Source: Aureobasidium sp. EXF-3400
Lineage: Eukaryota > Ascomycota > Dothideomycetes > Dothideales > Saccotheciaceae
Direction of reading: 5' to 3'
Assembly: GCA_024195585.1 (NCBI GenBank)
Contig: SWBL01000008.1
Location: forward strand, 295,764 to 359,763
Length of the DNA: 64,000 nucleotides
Shown here: positions 18,980 through 30,610 of the stretch, in pieces
Layout of the letters: every line of letters begins with the position of its first letter
Position numbering within the stretch: position 1 is the stretch's first letter
Notes under the pieces: model-generated
Database searches by the model: none
Seen by the model: only the letters and a program-made list of their open reading frames with translations
Told to the model about the DNA's origin: nothing
Made by a program: the position numbers and the translations under genes

Positions 18980-21811
18980 GGGGTATGATAGGAAGTTGTG
19001 TGCGGGCGTGGCGAGGCTCTGACTGGTTGATAGATAATTATGGTAGACACCGATTCAAGGGTCTACGCACGACCCGCCACGAGTTTGTTCATCACGTTTG
19101 GAACCATCTTTTTAACCGCGTACTCATCTGAAACGACTGTCGACAGAATCGACCACTGGTCTTACGTGTACCAAATGTTTCATGATTATCAGTTCCTCTG
19201 GTGATCCACGCAAAGCCGTCGCTATCTCCAAGAACAGTCGTGTCTGTCTTGTTCATAAGTATGCGGCGCCTGACTTGCGGACTTCTTCCGCTGTCAATGC
19301 TTGTATGCCCCCGAAGCATCGGCGACCTTCTTGCTGGAACCAATCGGGATTGTCTTGACATCAATCTTTCGACCAAAGAGATAGGACAGGCACGATCTTG
19401 AATCTTCTATGAAACATTCATGCTGATTCTGTCCTTCCGCGCGATATCTCACTACACCGCTAACAGATGCAAAAACTTGGAGAATTGTTCTGCTCGATAT
19501 CCTCATTCAGATCTGTGTTCGGTCTGCTTGTTTAACATGGCAGCGGCTCGAAAACGTCTTTGTCGCCTTACGATCTGCTCATATGAAAGTGCAGTGGCTC
19601 TGCCTCGAGGGCTGCTCTCTCAGCACCGTAACGATTCGTGTGCCTTTGAAGAGCCTTCGAACCCGTTTTCAAAGCCTCGCGGCCTGCTCCTTTGACAGCG
19701 CGGCAACCCGAGAATGTTTGCATCGCCTCACCGTCCAGCATATCAATCGGCATATCGTGCGCTTTGCTTCTCCAGCAGACGTATCACCAATTTGTTCTTG
19801 CCGATTTGGTTGTCTCGAATGGGTTGCCCACGCCAGTTTGGTCTGTTTAACCTCGAGTCCTAGAAATCGGAGCGACTACCATGCTTAACGTGTGATCTGG
19901 GCACCCACGCTAGCTGCTTTCGGCTAGCTCTGAGCTGAGCTCTGACTTCTTGTTCTCGTCGCAATCGTTTGAAGCTCGAAATTTTGTTTCGATCAATGAT
20001 GTTGATGCTTTTAAAAAGCTCACCAATAACTTGACCTTTTTCGTGCGACGTTCTATTTGTTGCACCCCTGCGTCCAGTATAGCTAGAGACAGTACCTTAA
20101 GGTTGAACGAGAAAACGAAGAGTATTGCCCAAATAGAGGCTATGCTGATTAACAGAGGCTGTGACAATATTTAAAGTTGCCGGGAACCAGATTGCAGGTT
20201 ATCTTGAGTGCCTAATCAAGCGCTCAAAGACCAGTATCGACGGCATGGATCTCGTGTGGTTATACACGAAAACATTCTTTCCATGTTGTATGGAAACCGA
20301 GGAAAGAGTCAGGGTAAGAGGGTTGAAACCATAGAGAAACAAGACAACTCTGTACTGAATGATAGGTACCCTTCTGCAAGCTGATGTTTGTAAGAAGAGG
20401 ATCAAATTTGCAGGCTATAGGAAGACAGTAGGCTGAAGGCATAGCTTGACCAAGAAAGCGACGATATGGATGAATGGCTCACATATAATGCAGAGAACTA
20501 CCTTACCTCAGAGTGAAGGCCGGGTGTGTTGCTCCATAGTGTATTGGAATGAGGTCGATATGGCAAGCTTGCTGCAAGAGATGACATGTCTAAACAGCTC
20601 ATCAACCACTCATTTATAAAATCCTCAAAGCAAGATCGATCTTGCTACATGTTTGAGATAATATGGTGAGAAGCTGGACAAAACAAGGAAGGACGATGAG
20701 AATAGCTTAGAGAGGAGAACGATTCCGGGTCATATCTCGCTTTAAAAGAAGCTGACAGAGACATGAATATTAGTACAAACCTACTGGATGATCAGAGGGC
20801 GATTGTGCGGATGACCTTGCTCAAAGCAAAGCGTAGTGTCTCGAAAAGCGCATGACTGGCGCTTATCCATCGAGCAGTTACGAGCAATTGGTGTGTTCCA
20901 ACATCGTCCATATCACTAACAACGAGTGCAACCTCTATCCGCTATCCATCTGCGGACACAGACTCATTAAGGGCAGCAAGACAGGCGCGTGATGATGTGT
21001 GGCGTAGCTCCTTAGGATTTGCGATGAAATCCGCAGTCAAAGGCAACGCGCTCTCACCAAAAAGATCCTGTGAAGCGTTCCTAATCTGTCTCCTTCGCTT
21101 CGAAGAACCTGAACAGATCTGGTGTACAAGACTGCTCCTAACGACCTCTTAACCATTGCACAATATCGTATCCTGGTGGACATTTCGAGTCTCAAAAGGG
21201 GTGACTTTAGAAGGACAGACTCGAGATACTGTGTATCCTTCATTCCTGGATATGTGATAGACTACTGCCTGTTTGACCAGTGCTGGTAGAAACTTCGAAA
21301 TGATCTCTGGAGTCACATTAACGTCCGAGGAGCTCGCTGCAAGCCGATTCCAGAAAACATATTCGAGATCGAAGCGGGCATTCAGCCTAGGCTGAGGGCC
21401 TGACCGTGAAAAAGTTGTGAAATGTCAGTCTCATTGTCGCATGCTGGAGTGGTGGTCGGCTGGAACAAACTCCTTAAGGACATACATAGACATGCTCCTT
21501 TCAAGGTGTATATGCGGCAACACTTCCAGCTCGAAGAGCATTGCAATACAATCGCAGTCCCTAGCACACAGCGACAAGAGTAGGGGATCTCTCAAGAAGT
21601 ATTAGTTGCCTATATAGTTGCACACTACCTGCCAAATTGTGCAGCATCAAGCAACCCAATTGCTTTGTGGTTCGAAACCCTGATGATGCAACGAGCCCCA
21701 CATGCGATAGGGCGGCGATAAGACGACCAGGCCGACGACGGAGTGAGCTCCAAAACTTGACTTGTTGTCTTTTTGGTCATTTGTATTCTCCTCTGGAAAC
21801 TTCAGACAACC
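18980..21811. other. 2.8 kb without a recognisable gene
   Basis: Frames here are short (at most ~100 codons), overlap on both strands and show no known domain. A perfect 16-bp palindrome lies at 20630-20645. A minus-strand frame at 19910-20167 has one hydrophobic helix but no other support. No transposase or reverse-transcriptase remnant could be read. The stretch could hold a non-coding RNA, an old decayed sequence or distal regulatory DNA; I cannot distinguish these by eye. Confidence 0.4.
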
Positions 21812-23280
21812 ATGGCCGAAACAATTACCACAATCTCGCCCATCACCAACAAGGGCATCATCGAGCGCAAAGGCCTCAGCGACTCGGAGCTCAGCGACTT
21901 GGCCAGCAGATCAGCTGAAGCCTTTAAGACATACAAGAAGACATCGCTGGACGAACGCAAGAGCTATGTCAAGAAGGCTCTCGAAATCATCACATCCAAG
22001 CAAGATGAGCTCGCCAAGGAGATTACCGAACAGATGGGACGACCAATTGCATATACCGCTGTCGAGGTGAAGACGGCCGTCGCTCGTGGCGAGTACCTGC
22101 TCAAGATTGCCGAAGATGCCCTCTCAGATACTCCTGGTGAGCCTCAGGATGGCTTCAAGCGCTTCATCCGCAAGGTGCCCCTCGGCCCTGTTCTTGTCCT
22201 CTTCCCTTGGAACGTGAGTCCTACCTAAGTCTCCTTCGCTTTGCACAGTGCAATGCTAATTACTCATGCATCCACCAGTACCCATACCTTACTCTCGTCA
22301 ACTCAATTGTTCCAGCTCTCCTCTCTGGTAACACTGTCATCATCAAGCCTTCCCCACAAACACCAACAATTGCCGAACAAGTCGTTTCCGCCTTCAACGA
22401 AGCAGGCCTTCCCAAGGACGTTATCCAATACTTCCACTGCGGTGACTTCCAGAAGATTGAGAAGCTTGTTAAGAATCCCAATATTCAGCTTGTCTGCTTC
22501 ACCGGCTCCGTCGCTGGTGGTCTCGCCGTACAAAAGGCCGCAAGCGACAGAGTTGACTCCAGAGTCGGGCTCGAGCTAGGTGGAAAGGACCCCGCATACA
22601 TCAGACCTGATGTCGATCTGGCATGGGCTGCAGAGGAAATCGTCGATGGTGCCGTCTTCAACTCTGGCCAGAGTTGTTGCAGCATTGAGCGCGTCTACGT
22701 TAATGAGAAGGTTCACGACGATTTTGTCAAGGAAGTACAGAAAGTCCTGGCCAACTACAAGCTGGGCGATCCTTTTGACAAGTCCACACACGTTGGTCCC
22801 GTCGTTTCCAAGCGCTCCGCTGAGACAATCCGTGCCCACGTCAAGGATGCTATCTCCAAGGGTGCTCAGGATATGACGCCCAAGAACTCTTCTTTCGAGT
22901 CACCGCCGGCCGACGGAAACTACGTGGCTCCTGTGCTTCTGACCAATGTTTCCCACAAGATGGATGTTATGACTGAGGAGACATTTGGACCTATCATTCC
23001 TGTCATGAAGGTCAAGGACGATGCCGAAGCCATTCAATGGATGAACGACAGCCAATTCGGTCTGACTGCCAGTATCTGGACAAAGGAGACCGAAAAGGGC
23101 TACGAACTTGCCGACGACGTCGAAGCTGGTACCGTCTTTGTTAACAGATGCGACTACCCTGCACCTGACCTTGCATGGGTCGGATGGAAAGAGTCTGGCA
23201 AGGGACAGACCCTGTCAAAATTCGGCTTCGATCAATTTTCCAGACTCAAGAGCTACCACATCAAGGACTACCCGAAATAA
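21812..23280 (+). CDS. NAD(P)-dependent aldehyde dehydrogenase (succinate-semialdehyde-dehydrogenase-like)
   Basis: Two exons, 21812-22213 and 22279-23280, separated by a 65-nt GT-AG intron, encode 467 residues. ALDH landmarks are in order: LFPWNYPYLTLVNSIVPALL (spanning the splice), KPSPQTP, FTGSVAGG, LELGGKDP with the general-base Glu (~233), FNSGQSCCSIERV with the catalytic Cys (~267), and EETFGPI. The enzyme oxidises an aldehyde to the acid with NAD(P)+. The length and the IAEDAL/GPVLVLFPWN region resemble SSADH-type or broad-range fungal ALDHs; the natural aldehyde is not fixed by sequence. No organellar signal seen. Confidence 0.92.
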
Positions 23281-24092
23281 ATGCATAATGCCACGTGCGA
23301 TCATGGCATATGGTTTATGCAACAATCGACAAACAACCATGTGAATCCTTATCATGAAAAGAGACGTTGAGAGGAGGAATGGGCGCACGTTCACATTCTC
23401 ATGCAGAAGTACTTTTAGGTAGTACAGGGAATTCAAGCTGAGACATCATCCCTCTCGTCAACATGACTCACCCACAAGATCGAATCCTCGAGGGAGAGAT
23501 GTTCTTCCTGCACGCAGGAGTACTCTCCGGCAAAAATGATGAGGAAACACAAAGCCATCCTTCAAAGTCGCTTCTTGGACCATCCGGTATAATGTCATGC
23601 AATCCTCGGCATGCCGAAGCATTCCTCAGATGTTCTTCGGTAAGGTTGTCTCGGGAGGGGAAGAAAGAATGTGCCACCCGCCATGGCTCATGGCTTTATC
23701 AATAGAAGATTGTCCCAAGCAAGGCGATCAGAACTCGCCAGGCTTTCTGTATCTGCCAATGGTTGACACTCTTGTGGGTTCGTCAGGTCAACGCAATCTT
23801 CTGCAAGACGCTACAATCTCCAACTTGCAGCTGAAGCTGATTTTTGGTCTCCTTTTAGGTCCAGATACAGCCTTGCTCGCCTTCTACTGAACCTTTCTTT
23901 CTTGTACTTCTAATTGCATGATTGCACACAACCTGTCATTACCTTGCTTGTCATTGGGGAATATTCCCACGTCCTGTCGTTATTCTTGACTTTTGTCTTA
24001 TCTTTGGCGTGCCCTTTGTCCTCGTCTTAGTCGTGCTGAAATTACCTGCGTGCTTCTTTGTCTCATCCGGAACTGTCTTGTTTGCATCGGTA
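23281..24092. other. Intergenic, nothing recognised
   Basis: About 0.8 kb between the aldehyde dehydrogenase and the tandem array. Short frames only. The last ~150 bp (rich in TTGTC and CTTGT words) may be a more decayed edge of the array. Confidence 0.4.
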
Positions 24093-25110
24093 GACCGTCC
24101 TGTCTCTTCAGCACAACGAGTTTACCACGTTCGTCTTCGATTTCCAACACACTAGAGACATCTCTCGGCGTTCTCGAACAGGTAGACTGCTCTGTTGCAT
24201 CAAACAGACCATCGTGTCTCTTCTTCGCGACGAGCTCTTCGAATTTGGATCCACTAGAGACATCTTCTCGGTGTCCTGGAACAGCTTTACTGTCTTATCT
24301 GCGTCGGATAGAGCATCGTGTCTCTTCTCCACATCGAGTTCTTCGACTTTGGAACGTCTCTCGGCGATCTCGAGCAGGCTTACTACTGTCTTTCTTTCGT
24401 CAATCAACGACCGGGACACTCTCCCACGACAAGTATACCGCGTCTGTATTTGAATCTCCACACACCAGAGACATTTTCCCGGCATTCTCGAACAACCTTA
24501 TTGCTGTCCTAAGAGTTAGCGTTCATAGGCCATCGTGAACCTCCTCCACGACGAATTTGCCGCGGTCGTCGTTGATTCTCGGTATACTAGAGATATTTTC
24601 TCAATACTCTCGAACACACTTACTAGTCTTTGAGAGTTCGCGTCGACGGGTCATCGTGCTTCTTCTACACGACTACGAGTCTGCTAAGTACGCCTCTGTC
24701 TCTCGGCATATTAGAGACATTTTCTCGGTACCCTCAAACAACCTTGCCACTGTAGTCAAAGATTCGCGTCGACAGGCCATTGTTGTTCTTCTTCACAAGT
24801 TTACCACATTCATCGTCGACACTCAGTTCACGAGAGACATTTCCTCAGCATCCTCGAACTTACTGCTGTCTTGTTCGTCTCAACAGGCTCTTGTCCACGA
24901 CGAATTTGCTAGGTTCGTCAATTTTTGTCGGCCTAGTCAAGACATTCTCTCAGCATTTGAACACACTTACTACTGTCTTATTCGTGTCGAATAGGCCATC
25001 GTGAATATTCTCCTCAACGTCGAGTTTGCGCCTTCGTCGAATCTTGGCCGATTCGAACACACAGACTACTGTCCCCGTTCACAGTCAACTCTCGGCATTC
25101 GAACCAGCTT
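24093..25110. repeat. Degenerate tandem array, about nine units of 98-126 bp
   Basis: Units can be aligned on three recurring blocks: (1) CATCGTG followed by a CT-rich word and CACGACGAGTTT; (2) CACTAGAGACATTTTCTCGGCATTCTCGAACA; (3) CTTACTACTGTCTTATTCGTGTCGACAGGC. Unit starts at the CATCGTG block: ~24093 (poor), 24210, 24314, ~24411, 24531, 24652, 24778, ~24895 and 24997. Unit lengths are not multiples of three and identity between neighbours is visibly moderate, so the array is old and probably non-coding. It ends ~75 bp before the ATG of the small gene at 25185. Confidence 0.75.
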
Positions 25111-25184
25111 ACTTCGCGTGCGCATACATAATCCTCTTCTTCTCCAACTCACTCTCATTCACCCATCAACGACAACAAAGCAAG

Positions 25185-25794
25185 ATGTCTACCTTCTGGA
25201 GCAAACTCAAGGCTTTCCTCTGCTGCGGTGAGGAAGAGAAGCCCGGCACTGTCATCGTGAGTTACATGCTGTTGTTGACATTAGCTTGACTGACGCATTC
25301 GCGCAACAGAGCGGACCTTTCGACTTTAAACGTGTTCGAGTTGAACTTGCCGGCCTCTCCGAGCACGAGTTAGTCCTACCTTCCACACTATCTACAATGA
25401 AGACTCACCTACTGACTTCGGATGCATTAGACGCTCCTTGATCCGTGACAGACCCGTCCCAGCCACTTATCCCCTCCACACCGACGGAACTCAGCATGCT
25501 GCTCAACTGGATCGGGTTAAAGCCCACGGCAGAGCACTGAGCGAATCCATCATGTCAGTCACCACCACTGCAATGTCGACCGCCGGGCCCAAAGGCTCTG
25601 GTTATTCCGCACTCGCTAACGAAAGTTCTTCAATGATGCAGTCCCTGAACTCTGAAGACGTCAACTCCAACGAAATGAAGCAGCTGCTGCCGCACCGCAC
25701 AAGTAGTCAGGAGACCAGCAGCAGCCTTGAAACTGCCATGGCGGGCTGCGAGGAGGACGATGACGGTGGCAGAAGCTTTGTGGGCACCAAGTGA
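25185..25794 (+). CDS. Small protein of unknown function
   Basis: Three exons (25185-25256, 25310-25368, 25431-25794; introns 53 and 62 nt) join in frame to 164 residues. I do not recognise the family. The N-terminus MSTFWSKLKAFLCCGEEE is a short amphipathic stretch with a Cys pair that could be acylated, suggesting membrane attachment. A conserved-looking charged segment follows (FDFKRVRVELAGLSEHERSL). The remainder is Ser/Thr-rich and likely disordered, with an acidic end (CEEDDDGG). The three phase-consistent splice junctions are the main evidence that it is real. Its whole upstream kilobase is the tandem array. Confidence 0.62.
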
Positions 25795-26116
25795 AGTCAA
25801 AGAGATTACAAGACAAAGGACGCAGGCGTAGAGGATGGAGAGCTCTGGAAGTGAATCAGATACAGGGTTCTAAGGGATATGACGAAGGGGTAAGAGCTGG
25901 CTAGCTTTGCTCGCAGAACTTAGTTAAACCCCGACGGATGGCAAGCGCTTGTCCGTGGTTATGCCACAACTTCCTCCCAGGTCTCAGTGCTCGGCATGTA
26001 CGCAATCGCTTTTTAGTGAACTCGTGGTTCGTGTGGCGCGTTGGTTGTCTATTTGATGCCAACGTAATAGTGGTGTAGGATCAGCCCGTCAAGAGAACAG
26101 GGCATAGCTTCAGCAT

Positions 26117-27043
26117 TCATGATGTATCCATTGCATCTTCGAGGACACCTGCAGGTATTCTGCCTTCGTTGAGAGCCTTCTCCAGACGAGTAATCTCAGC
26201 CAGAGTCTTCGCGTTCCTGATCAGCTCTTCGATGCGCTTTCTTTCCTTGTCGGTCAACTTGACACGCGAGATCTTGTCGGTACCATTTGCGCTGGTTGAG
26301 GCGGTGTTGAGCGATCTTGATGAACGTGATGAGAGAAGTTTCTGGGCAAGCTCGGTAGGTTCGGCCGCGGTGCCAAAGAGTTCGGCGGCTTTACTGCGCT
26401 CTGCATCTTTGACCTTCTGGAAGTCGAGGAATCTGACGGATGGACATCTTGCGATAACCCAGTAACGGTAGTTCTGTGCCAAGTCAGAAATAAGACTTGA
26501 AGAAGACGAGTATCGGGGTGGAACTAACCTCTCTTGAGGCGACGGGGTTGTCCAACAAGGTCAGGTGTGTCAATTTCTTCAAGTCGGACAGAGGCTCAAG
26601 GTCGCCAAGTTCGGAAAGGGAGTTTTGGGTCAAGACGAGCGTGTCAAGGTTCGGGATAGAGTTGTGCAGGGCTGGAGCGATGGCGGTGATGCGGTTGCGA
26701 CCGAGATACAGAGCCTTTAATCTGTGGTTCTTGGGGAAGTTTGCTAGAGCGGGAATGTCGTTGTCTGTGAAATCGATGGCATCTTCGTTCTGGCGGCGCG
26801 GTTGGATCAGCATTGTGCCAGAGTAGCATAGATGGTGGGCAGGCAAACATACGGTAATGAGACCCAAGTTCTCTAGAGCAGGGATTTTGTGACCTTTTGC
26901 ATGCCTATGAATCAGCTAGTTCAAGTATAGTATCTGTCCTTTTCTTGACAAGGGATAGTAGTACCTCGCAGGTCAAGTTCGCGCTCCTTGAGCGGATTGA
27001 GGTATGAGAGCGAGTTGTGCACAAGCTCGGCCGTGAGTCTCAT
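26117..27043 (-). CDS. LEA1: U2 small nuclear ribonucleoprotein A' (Lea1)
   Basis: Four exons (27043-26965, 26893-26853, 26789-26529, 26473-26117) encode 245 residues. The start MRLTAELVHNSLSYLNPLKE, then RGHKIPALENLGLIT, NEDAIDFTDNDI and the leucine-rich repeats (LKALYLGRNRI, NLDTLVLTQNSL, LTHLTLLDNPV) are diagnostic of U2A'. After the LRR cap (NYRYWVIARCPSVRFLDFQKV) comes a Lys/Glu-rich helical tail. U2A' with U2B'' binds stem-loop IV of U2 snRNA in the spliceosome. The intron 26790-26852 is 63 nt and has no stop in frame, so unspliced mRNA would encode 21 extra residues. Confidence 0.93.
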
Positions 27044-27511
27044 TGTGTGATATGTGGTGTTTGTGCTTGCGCGACGCGATCGCACTTGTGATGAACGATT
27101 TGATTGTGACGGGTGGATTGACTTGACTTTGTGGTTTGATTTCTCGATGCTTCAATCCGTCGCAAAAGTGACGACGCGCTGGACCACTTTCTTGGCGTCT
27201 TGACCTTTATATACAGTACACGGGCCTCCTATAACTAAACTGATCTGTACATTGCTCAATTCTTCGTCTATTTGACTTCCGAGTATGCTACCACCGTCAC
27301 TGCATACTGATCTTCTTTTTCTCGTCCTCGTGCGCTCCGAGCCCTCTCCAAGTCTCTCTCCATTGATATGCCAACCCATCCCGGCTGCATGTCCATCGCG
27401 TGTATACACCTTGATCTCTTTGACCACTTTTGCCACTATCTTGTGTGCTTCTACCTCCTATTTCATGGCTGTCTTGATGGTCTGTGTCTCGTGCGCTTCG
27501 TCGAATAGACT

Positions 27512-28178
27512 CTACACTTGCTCAGCTCCCCAGCCGGCATCGGCATCCCTGCTGTCGCGTGAGCACAGATGAGTAATGATAGCGGTTGCTTCTGGAACCT
27601 TACCTCATGTTGGCCGGAGGCTCAATGCTAGGTACGTATTCAAGGGCGACATAGACCATACCAACAAGTATGATGATGCCGCCAATAACGTATTTGGTCC
27701 AGTGGCCCGAAAAGCAAAGCCCTCCGATAAAGATGTAGACTGTCCCAGGTTCGTCAGCCTATGCCATTGATAATTCCAGAAGCTCGTGTGCCATACAAAC
27801 ACCGCGTCCAATGAAGGAGAACATGAAGGATGCATATCTAGCGATCTGAGGCGGGATTTGGAACTCTGCATGGCTGGTTAGATGTGTCGTGTTTGATCGA
27901 AGGGTGCCGCGAACCAAGAAGAGCATTGGCAAGACCGAATAGGATGATATAGATGGCGCAGATGGTGCCTCGGACGCTGACTTCGGGGAAGAATTGACTG
28001 ATTCCTCCAAATACCTGAACACCGCGTCGCAATCAGCAGAGGTCTGGTCATATCATAGAAGCGATCCTACCATCAAGGCTCCAGTTGCCAGGTTGACAAT
28101 GCGACTGGGCAGTTTCGTCAGCAACCAAGTATGCGGCATACGTAGCGTTTCTACCTACAAGATATCTGAGAAATCCAT
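27512..28178 (-). CDS. COPI-associated / Tvp15-like Golgi membrane protein
   Basis: Six small exons (28178-28159, 28104-28071, 28014-27915, 27865-27797, 27739-27604, 27548-27512) join in phase to 131 residues. The product begins MDFSDIFRIVNLATGALM. It has hydrophobic helices around TICAIYIILFGLANALLEF, YASFMFSFIGRGVFYIFIGG and YVIGGIIILVGMVYVAL, with IPPQIARYASFMFSF between them. The order and the GRGVFYIF motif match the COPI_assoc/Tvp15 family of small tetra-spanning late-Golgi proteins. The last acceptor is a tandem ACAGCAG; using the first AG adds one Ser. No uninterrupted frame longer than ~45 codons exists, so the gene is easy to miss. Confidence 0.75.
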
Positions 28179-28557
28179 GGCGACGGTACTGCGGGATCCA
28201 AGATGCGCAATTGGGAAGCAGTGGAGTAGTCGTGCGAGAGGACAAAGAACTGGCAACCTGGAAGCTGTCAATAGAGAGCTTCGAGGCTGCGGCCTGCACT
28301 GCCAAGCTCCACCCTCGTCATGTCCGCAACCATGTGCTTTCCCGATCCGTGCCAACAGCCCTGAGCTTCAGCCTTCCCCTTTTTTGTGAAACTGCTGCAT
28401 CTTGAGAGGATATGTGAAACCATCTTCGATGACAACAGACCATGGTATTAATCATTCTTAGGCAAATACCTAACATGGTCCATTCATCTGTTACACACTC
28501 CACAATTTGTTTAGTTGCTCGTCCTCGAAACATTCTTCTTATGCCTGCTAATTCTAC

Positions 28558-29917
28558 CTACAAACGAGCCTTCTCCTTCAAGAACTCATCAACAAGTTGG
28601 ACCACAGCGGCAGCGCAACCCCATGAAGTTTGGTATCCATATCCACCATGACCAATGCTGTGCACAACCTTGATCGCCTTTCCATCTGGACACTTGATTG
28701 TTTCCTTCTCGGTTCTGATGCCGCCCTTGCGCATCGGTCTCAAGCCCACACCATGCCTGATAACGTCCAAGGCCTCGATACCTTTTCCTTTGGGCACGAG
28801 TTCAGGTGTCAGAGCAATTGCACGTTTCATGATGCGGATGGCAAGGTTTGGGTCCACTGCAGAGTCCCATCTGTCCGCTTGCAGACAGCCTCCCAGAATA
28901 CAGCCACCGCCGGCTGCACGGTGCATGATATACACTGCCTCATCATCGCCATCGTCGGTTCCTGAAGTCGTGGCCATGTATCCTGGATCGTTCCGAACAA
29001 GGACAATCTGTCCACGAGCCGGGTACATGTTCTTGTCTTGAACTCCTTCCATGAAGAGGGAGAAAAGTCCAGTACAGTTGACTACCAAGTCGGCCTTCTT
29101 TCCGGAGTGGTGAAGCCATGTGGCATCTGCAATATGCTTTACCACACCTCGCTTGAAGATTACGCCGTTCTTGAGGCACTGCGATACCAGCCAAGGGAGA
29201 TAAATCGCCGTGTTGATGCAGACAGAGGTAAATGAAGTACCGCCATCCATGCCCTCTGGCAGCTCGTCCTTGCTAAGGACCTTGAACTGCACAATCAAAT
29301 TAGTATGCCATCGTCTGTAGCCAGGATACTCAACTACGACTTACATTAGGCACAACCTTGCTGAACCATGCGTCTTCACGAATGAGTTCTGCGAACCACT
29401 CACTGACAGGACCTTTGTCCTTTTCTCTTCGATATATCAAGGTATCTGTGCACAGGCTTAGCCATCTTTCCGAGTGCTTTTCTATTCTTCTTAGATACCT
29501 TGGAAGTGAATACCCGCTTCGGGATGCTCTTCAGCGAGTCTGGCTAATTCGGGCCATGTGTTTCTCTCGTATTCTTGAGAGGGAGTGCCTTCCTTGCCAA
29601 CACTTTTATTGTCAGCTTCAATCGTTCAAAGTAGCTATCTCGCACAAGTCGTATCAAGTTTAGACAGCTAGGCATTATTCAAATGTTTTAACATACGGTA
29701 AATAGTTTGCACCGGCCCACGGTGATGCATATTCAATGTCATAGTCTCCTGGCATATGCTTTGCTGCAACGGTGATGGTGTAATCCTTGTTCTTGGACAA
29801 GATAAAGGCCGCAGTCAGGCCAGAAACTCCGGCTCTGGAAGTGGTCAGCTCGGTGTATCATTCTGAGTCAACAACGAGGACTGACCCCAAGACGACCACT
29901 CTGTGTTGGGATGCCAT
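28558..29917 (-). CDS. D-amino-acid oxidase, peroxisomal
   Basis: Five exons (29917-29886, 29834-29697, 29602-29499, 29445-29345, 29286-28558) encode 367 residues. Splicing restores VVVLGAGVSGLTAAF, the FAD-binding motif, and ASPWAGANYLP, typical of DAO. Downstream are VNCTGLF, PARGQIVLVRNDP, the substrate-site region RHGVGLRPMRKGGIR and the C-terminal signature HSIGHGGYGYQTSWGCA. The enzyme oxidatively deaminates D-amino acids, giving 2-oxo acids, ammonia and hydrogen peroxide. The C-terminus KARL ends in Ala-Arg-Leu, a valid PTS1, so peroxisomal location is expected. The D-aspartate oxidase paralogue cannot be fully excluded. Confidence 0.92.
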
Positions 29918-30610
29918 GGCTGATGACCGTGATTATATGGTCAAGTGATTGGGTGATGTGTGATTGCTGCCTACTGCTCAAAGTGACTGGTTCTGCCGCA
30001 CGCAGTGAATTCAAAAAGTGAGCTTGACAAGATGAGTGATTAGAGTCAGAGGACAGGATGAATTTATATAATTACAAAATGTCCCTTTCCGGTCAGCCTG
30101 CTTGTCCCTTCTGTTATCCTCGTCCAGGTCGGCAGTTCTCCGCCCCGCATCATCACAACTCTCCGCTAGGCGCACGCCCGTAATCGGCTCCGATAAGTAC
30201 ATGATCTTGGCCGCACGCCCAAGGCCAAACCAATCAGATAGAGGTAAGCGATCAGATTAGGGCAAGTCGGGCAATGCAAAGGAACAAGAGGCTGACGATG
30301 GTGAAGAACGGAGTTAGACGGCGGCAACAAACAAGTGACAGTAAGTTCTGGCCAGTGGATGCGTTCATGATTTGCGGCGGAGTTTCACGGGCGTCTTTTT
30401 GAGAGGTCCCGACGGTGATGCGTGCGCCAAGCAAGCCCTCCAGCTTTCCAATTCTGCTCCTTGTTCTTCACTCACTCCTGATCACCGAGCGGGCCCTTAC
30501 TCTCTACACTTTCACTGTCATGTCGTTCTGATTTGCTGTCCCACTCGCACCCATGCCTGTCTGCTGTGTTGTTGACTTTGGTTCGCTGATAAACCCTCCC
30601 TTACAGCACA
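29918..30610. other. Divergent intergenic region
   Basis: 0.7 kb between D-amino-acid oxidase and the OTU protease. An upstream non-coding or short coding exon of the OTU gene could lie here: TTACAG at 30601-30606 looks like a splice acceptor just before its ATG. Nothing else recognised. Confidence 0.4.

Noticed and set aside
19910..20167. 85-residue minus-strand frame with one hydrophobic helix
   Set aside because: No homology I recognise, no splice or promoter support, and it lies in the gene-poor island with equally long random frames.
20630..20645. Perfect 16-bp palindrome GCAAGATCGATCTTGC
   Set aside because: A single isolated palindrome with no repeat partner, no flanking element and no neighbouring gene; expected occasionally by chance.
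21660..21700. GGTTCGAAACC resembling a tRNA B box
   Set aside because: The flanking T-stem does not pair and no acceptor, D or anticodon stem could be built around it.
24108..24485. 125-residue minus-strand frame inside the tandem array
   Set aside because: Repeat unit lengths are not multiples of three, so no repeated protein can be kept in frame; the frame arises by chance from the repeat.
27152..27436. 95-residue frame downstream of the Tvp15-like gene
   Set aside because: It has no recognisable features and lies where the 3' untranslated region of that gene is expected.
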